Origin: Parapedobacter defluvii
GTDB taxonomy: Bacteria; Bacteroidota; Bacteroidia; Sphingobacteriales; Sphingobacteriaceae
Assembly (NCBI RefSeq): GCF_014642075.1
Contig: NZ_BMIK01000011.1
Span: 65,550-129,549 of the forward strand
DNA: 64,000 nt
Direction: 5' to 3'
Below are positions 61,282-64,000 of the stretch, in pieces (position 1 is the first letter of the stretch; each line of letters starts with the position of its first letter). The position numbers and the translations under genes were made by a program. Under the pieces are notes generated by a model. That model was not told the DNA's origin. It was given only the letters and a program-made list of their open reading frames with translations, and made no database searches.

Positions 61282-62870
61282 ATCAGCGTAAGAGTCCGTT
61301 CGGTATGGACTTGCTTTAAAAAATAGTCATCGTGGGATACCACAATCAATGTGCCCTGGTATTCGTTGATGGCTGCCGTCAGTATTTCAACGTTTTGTAT
61401 ATCCAGGTTATTCGTCGGTTCATCCAGCACAATAACATCGGGCGATTGGTTGCCGATCGTCAGGCAGCAAAGCATCAGCCGCATCCGTTCGCCGCCGCTC
61501 AGAGCACTGCAGGGTTTGTTCCAGTCGTTTTTCGTAAATAAAAAGCGATTGAGCCGGATTTTGATTTCATGCTCCTGCAATGCGGACGCATTGAATGTTT
61601 GGGCCTGTTCGTAAACGTTGAGCCTGTTGTCAATCAGTGAATAATCCTGGTCTATGTAGACTGAACGGGTAATTGACCGGTGTATTGTTCCCGTTTGCGG
61701 TTCCAGTGCGCCCAGCACGATCTTGATAAGTGTTGTTTTGCCGGAACCATTCAATCCGCGGAGTGCAATCCGTTCGCCACTGGCAATTTGGAACGTCAAT
61801 TTTTCTTTCCAAAGCAGCTGGTTATGGTACGAAAAATTGATAGCATCTGCTGAAAACAGTAGCTTTCCGCGATGTAAAGCGGAATTGTCAAAACCGAATT
61901 TCATTTGGTCAATGCCGGGTAGTTCTTTCCGTAAATCTTGTAGTTCTCTCGAAATACCACTGATTTTTTCGGTATGTACACCTTTTAGTTTTGCGGTGCT
62001 TTTTTCGGCACTGTTGCGCAGCGTGTTCATCATAATTCGCGCGACACCGGCTTTCTCTTGCTTCTTTTTTCCGCGTACATCCTGCCGCTGTTGCCTTTCC
62101 TGGGTTTGCCGCTCTTTTTCCCGGGCTTTCCGAAGTGCTTTTTCCCTGGTAAGGATATCATGCTGCCGTGCATGGTCTGCCAGTTGTTTTTGTTCCCTAT
62201 AAAAGTCGTAATTGCCCCCGTAGGTAGTGATCCCTTGTTTATCCAATTCGGAGACCGTATCCAACAGGTTCAGCAGGACCCGATCGTGACTCACAACGAT
62301 CAATGTGCTGGATGTGGATTCAACCAAATTATAGAGCAGATTCCGGCCAGCCGTATCCAGGTGGTTGCTGGGCTCATCCAGTAAGATGAGCTTCGGCTGA
62401 TGGATGGAAATTCCCGCCAGGAAGACCTTAGTCTTTTGCCCACCGCTCAGGAATGCCAGTTGCTGGGATAAATCCAGGTCGGCCAACTCCCATTTGCTAA
62501 GCGCTTCGGTGCAACGGTCTTCAATGGTCCAGTCATCGTCCAATACAGTAAGATTGTGTTCGGTCACATGTCCATTCAGGATTTCATGGAGTGCATTGAT
62601 CTTTTCAGCCACCTGCAATGCCTGTGCAATGGTCAGGTGATTCGATTGCCCGAACAACTGTGGCACATAGTAGGGCGAGGCATCGACGTGCAAAAGGCCG
62701 TCAGCAGGGGGAAGTTCGCCCGCAATGATTTTCAGCAATGTGGATTTTCCGGCACCGTTGGGGCCGATCAGGGCAACTTTATCGGTTTTGTTGACCGATA
62801 AATGGATATTGCTGAATAGTAAGTCTTTATTGGGGAGTAAATAAGTTATATTTTCTAACGTAATCATCAT
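61278..62870 (-). CDS. ABC-F family ATPase
   Basis: A protein of 530 residues with two ABC domains and no membrane segment. Walker A motifs are GPNGAGKSTLLKI and GLNGSGKTTLIKI; signatures LSGGQKTKV and LSGGERMRL; Walker B ILLDEPSNHLD and VLDEPTNNLD. The linker between them (about 240-310) is a basic coiled coil (REKERQTQERQQRQDV). ABC-F proteins act on ribosomes in translation or antibiotic protection; which of these applies cannot be told from motifs. It is a single gene. Confidence 0.9.
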   Translation of the reverse strand: MMITLENITYLLPNKDLLFSNIHLSVNKTDKVALIGPNGAGKSTLLKIIAGELPPADGLLHVDASPYYVPQLFGQSNHLTIAQALQVAEKINALHEILNGHVTEHNLTVLDDDWTIEDRCTEALSKWELADLDLSQQLAFLSGGQKTKVFLAGISIHQPKLILLDEPSNHLDTAGRNLLYNLVESTSSTLIVVSHDRVLLNLLDTVSELDKQGITTYGGNYDFYREQKQLADHARQHDILTREKALRKAREKERQTQERQQRQDVRGKKKQEKAGVARIMMNTLRNSAEKSTAKLKGVHTEKISGISRELQDLRKELPGIDQMKFGFDNSALHRGKLLFSADAINFSYHNQLLWKEKLTFQIASGERIALRGLNGSGKTTLIKIVLGALEPQTGTIHRSITRSVYIDQDYSLIDNRLNVYEQAQTFNASALQEHEIKIRLNRFLFTKNDWNKPCSALSGGERMRLMLCCLTIGNQSPDVIVLDEPTNNLDIQNVEILTAAINEYQGTLIVVSHDDYFLKQVHTERTLTLI

Positions 62871-63269
62871 TTCTTTCTTTAGCGTGTGGGTATGGTAGCA
62901 ACCGTGTTTTTGGAACGATCGGGGCTGTTACTGCGCGAAAGAAATGACTATTACATAAATATGTTGTCTGTTATAGGGGCAAAGATAAGAGAATCTTCAC
63001 TATTTCTGTGCTTGGCGTTAATAATAAACGCAAGTTATAACGATTCTGCAGGGAGTCATCATTTCAATCCAGATCAAAAGACATGGATACCGGTCGCTGC
63101 TTTGAGAAGAGCGACCGGTACCGTGGCCTTTATTTGTGAACAGCCTTCGCGTATTCCACAAAAATAAGATTGTATTCGGGGAGAAAAATGGCGGAAATCA
63201 GGGGTTTTTAAGCTGTGCTGCCTCGATTTGGGAAAATATGGCGAATTTTGTGGTCAGAATTTGCAGACT
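62871..63269. other. Intergenic stretch of 399 bases with a perfect 11-bp hairpin
   Basis: TACCGGTCGCT (63088-63098) and AGCGACCGGTA (63110-63120) form a perfect stem with an 11-base loop. No T-run follows, so it is a weak terminator candidate or a regulator site. A frame of 93 codons (62886-63167) starts MGMVATVFLERSG but has no known similarity and runs through the hairpin; I do not call it a gene. Divergent genes lie on both sides, so this region should hold both promoters. Confidence 0.55.
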
Positions 63270-63899
63270 ATGACATCCATTTTCATCACCGATGACCACC
63301 CACTTGTATTGGAGGGACTGAAAAATATACTGGCGGAGGCAAATACACTACAGGTTGCAGGATGTTTTGCCAATGCCGCAACCACCTTGGAAGCGATCAA
63401 AGAAACCTTTCCCGATGTACTGTTGCTGGATATCAACCTGCCTGACGCCAACGGGATTGAGCTGGTGCAAAAAGTGAAATCTTTGTCGCCCAATACTCGT
63501 ATCATTGCGCTTAGCGTGCATAATGAATATGCCGTAATTAATAGCATGTTCAACGAAGGGGCCGACGGCTATATCCAAAAAAATGCGTTGGGCGATGAGA
63601 TCATCGAGGGTATTAAGACGGTGCTGGAAGGCAGGCGTTTCCTCTGTTCACAGTCGGCCGCAATTATGTGCCAGAAAGACAAAGATGGCCTGCAAAATGT
63701 GCCGAAAGTGACCCGGCGGGAGAAAGAAATTCTGCAACAGGCTGCCAAAGGGTTAACCACGCAGCAGATTGCTGATGTACTGTTTATCAGCCCACATACG
63801 GTAGAGAGCCATCGTAAAAATCTGATGGAGAAATTCGAGGTAAAAAACCTGGCCTCGGCCATCAAACTGGCCACGGAATACGGCCTTATCCGCGAATGA
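63270..63899 (+). CDS. NarL/FixJ-type response regulator
   Basis: A protein of 209 residues from the ATG at 63270 (MTSIFITDDHPLVLEG). The receiver domain has acidic D8/D9, phosphorylated Asp54 in VLLLDINLP, Thr/Ser in IALSVHNE and Lys near 105. After a linker comes a LuxR-type helix-turn-helix (TRREKEILQQAAKGLTTQQI, ISPHTVESHRKNLMEKF) near 145-205. It should be phosphorylated by a sensor kinase, most likely the one encoded on the opposite strand just downstream, then bind DNA. Confidence 0.93.
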   Translation: MTSIFITDDHPLVLEGLKNILAEANTLQVAGCFANAATTLEAIKETFPDVLLLDINLPDANGIELVQKVKSLSPNTRIIALSVHNEYAVINSMFNEGADGYIQKNALGDEIIEGIKTVLEGRRFLCSQSAAIMCQKDKDGLQNVPKVTRREKEILQQAAKGLTTQQIADVLFISPHTVESHRKNLMEKFEVKNLASAIKLATEYGLIRE

Positions 63900-63910
63900 T
63901 CGGATACAGA

Positions 63911-64000
63911 TCAGCCCACTTTTCTCAGCGTATCGTTGGTTGCGGTGATGGGGCATTCGACCGTGAAAGTGGTGCCTACACCTATATCCGACCGGATTTC
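63911..64000 (-). CDS. Histidine kinase, C-terminal end only
   Basis: Thirty codons on the minus strand end with TGA at 63911. The residues SDIGVGTTFTVECPI are the last part of a HATPase domain (G2-type box followed by FTV). The gene continues beyond the window. It faces the response regulator and is likely its partner. The stop is 11 bases from the regulator's stop. Confidence 0.8.
   Translation of the reverse strand, partial: EIRSDIGVGTTFTVECPITATNDTLRKVG

Noticed and set aside
62886-63167. 93-codon plus-strand frame before the response regulator
   Set aside because: No recognisable motif, runs through a perfect hairpin and the expected promoter region; treated as a chance frame.
1-64000. 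CRISPR arrays, rRNA genes, prophage or integrase/attachment sites
   Set aside because: No regularly spaced repeats, rRNA-like sequence, tyrosine recombinase or phage structural genes were seen; the single tRNA-Leu shows no nearby integrase or direct repeat of its 3' end.

Overview
The window comes from a Bacteroidota genome, most likely a Sphingobacteriaceae member. The signs are outer-membrane TonB/DUF4374/PepSY uptake genes, an LptD-type barrel, Cys-anchored lipoproteins, -7 promoter boxes of the TAnnTTTG type, a Bacteroidota-style double-glycine leader peptide, and almost no Shine-Dalgarno signals. The assignment rests on family composition only; no 16S or marker comparison was possible.

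Layout. (1) 1-9766, minus strand, AT-richer than the rest: a peptide-export operon. In transcription order it holds a promoter, a chain of three tiny overlapping ORFs, a C39-like/VKOR/thioredoxin fusion, a 100-residue double-glycine precursor peptide with four Cys, a hairpin, a TlpA-like lipoprotein, two GT25-like glycosyltransferases, a C39 peptidase-ABC transporter, an HlyD-type adaptor, and (cut by the window edge) a StrF-type glycosyltransferase. This is the most interesting region: it looks like a system that makes, oxidises, possibly glycosylates, cleaves and exports a peptide. (2) 9.8-12.6 kb: insertion-sequence debris (a frameshifted IS3-type transposase) and an apparently intact IS4-type transposase. 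(3) 12.6-18.96 kb: LuxE-like and FabG genes, serine acetyltransferase plus cysteine synthase, Tex and TatA. (4) 18.98-25.4 kb: an iron/siderophore-type uptake set (PepSY protein, DUF4374 lipoprotein, TonB receptor) with a divergent AraC regulator. (5) 25.5-36.7 kb: housekeeping genes, namely MATE exporter, 2-oxoacid dehydrogenase E2, CinA, LptD, amidase, MCE protein, tRNA-Leu(UAG), trigger factor and an NlpE/META lipoprotein.

(6) 36.7-43.3 kb: Ca-type P-ATPase, endonuclease V, and an operon of two aldo/keto reductases plus a royal-jelly-protein-like enzyme. (7) 43.4-49.4 kb: a block of secreted proteins of unknown function. (8) 49.5-60.7 kb: NUDIX hydrolase, LOG-family hydrolase with an ABC exporter pair, a glycosidase-like lipoprotein, MFS transporter, M13 peptidase, a small membrane protein, a sulfotransferase-APS kinase pair and 3-methyladenine glycosylase. 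(9) 60.8-64 kb: methyltransferase, ABC-F ATPase, and a NarL-type response regulator facing the 3' end of a histidine kinase that runs off the window.

Functional links visible here: CysE and CysM make cysteine; the sulfotransferase and APS kinase form a sulfate-donor/transfer pair; TatA and a Tat-signal aldo/keto reductase share an export route; and the two thiol-oxidoreductase proteins of the peptide operon fit a four-Cys exported product. No rRNA, CRISPR array or phage region was seen.
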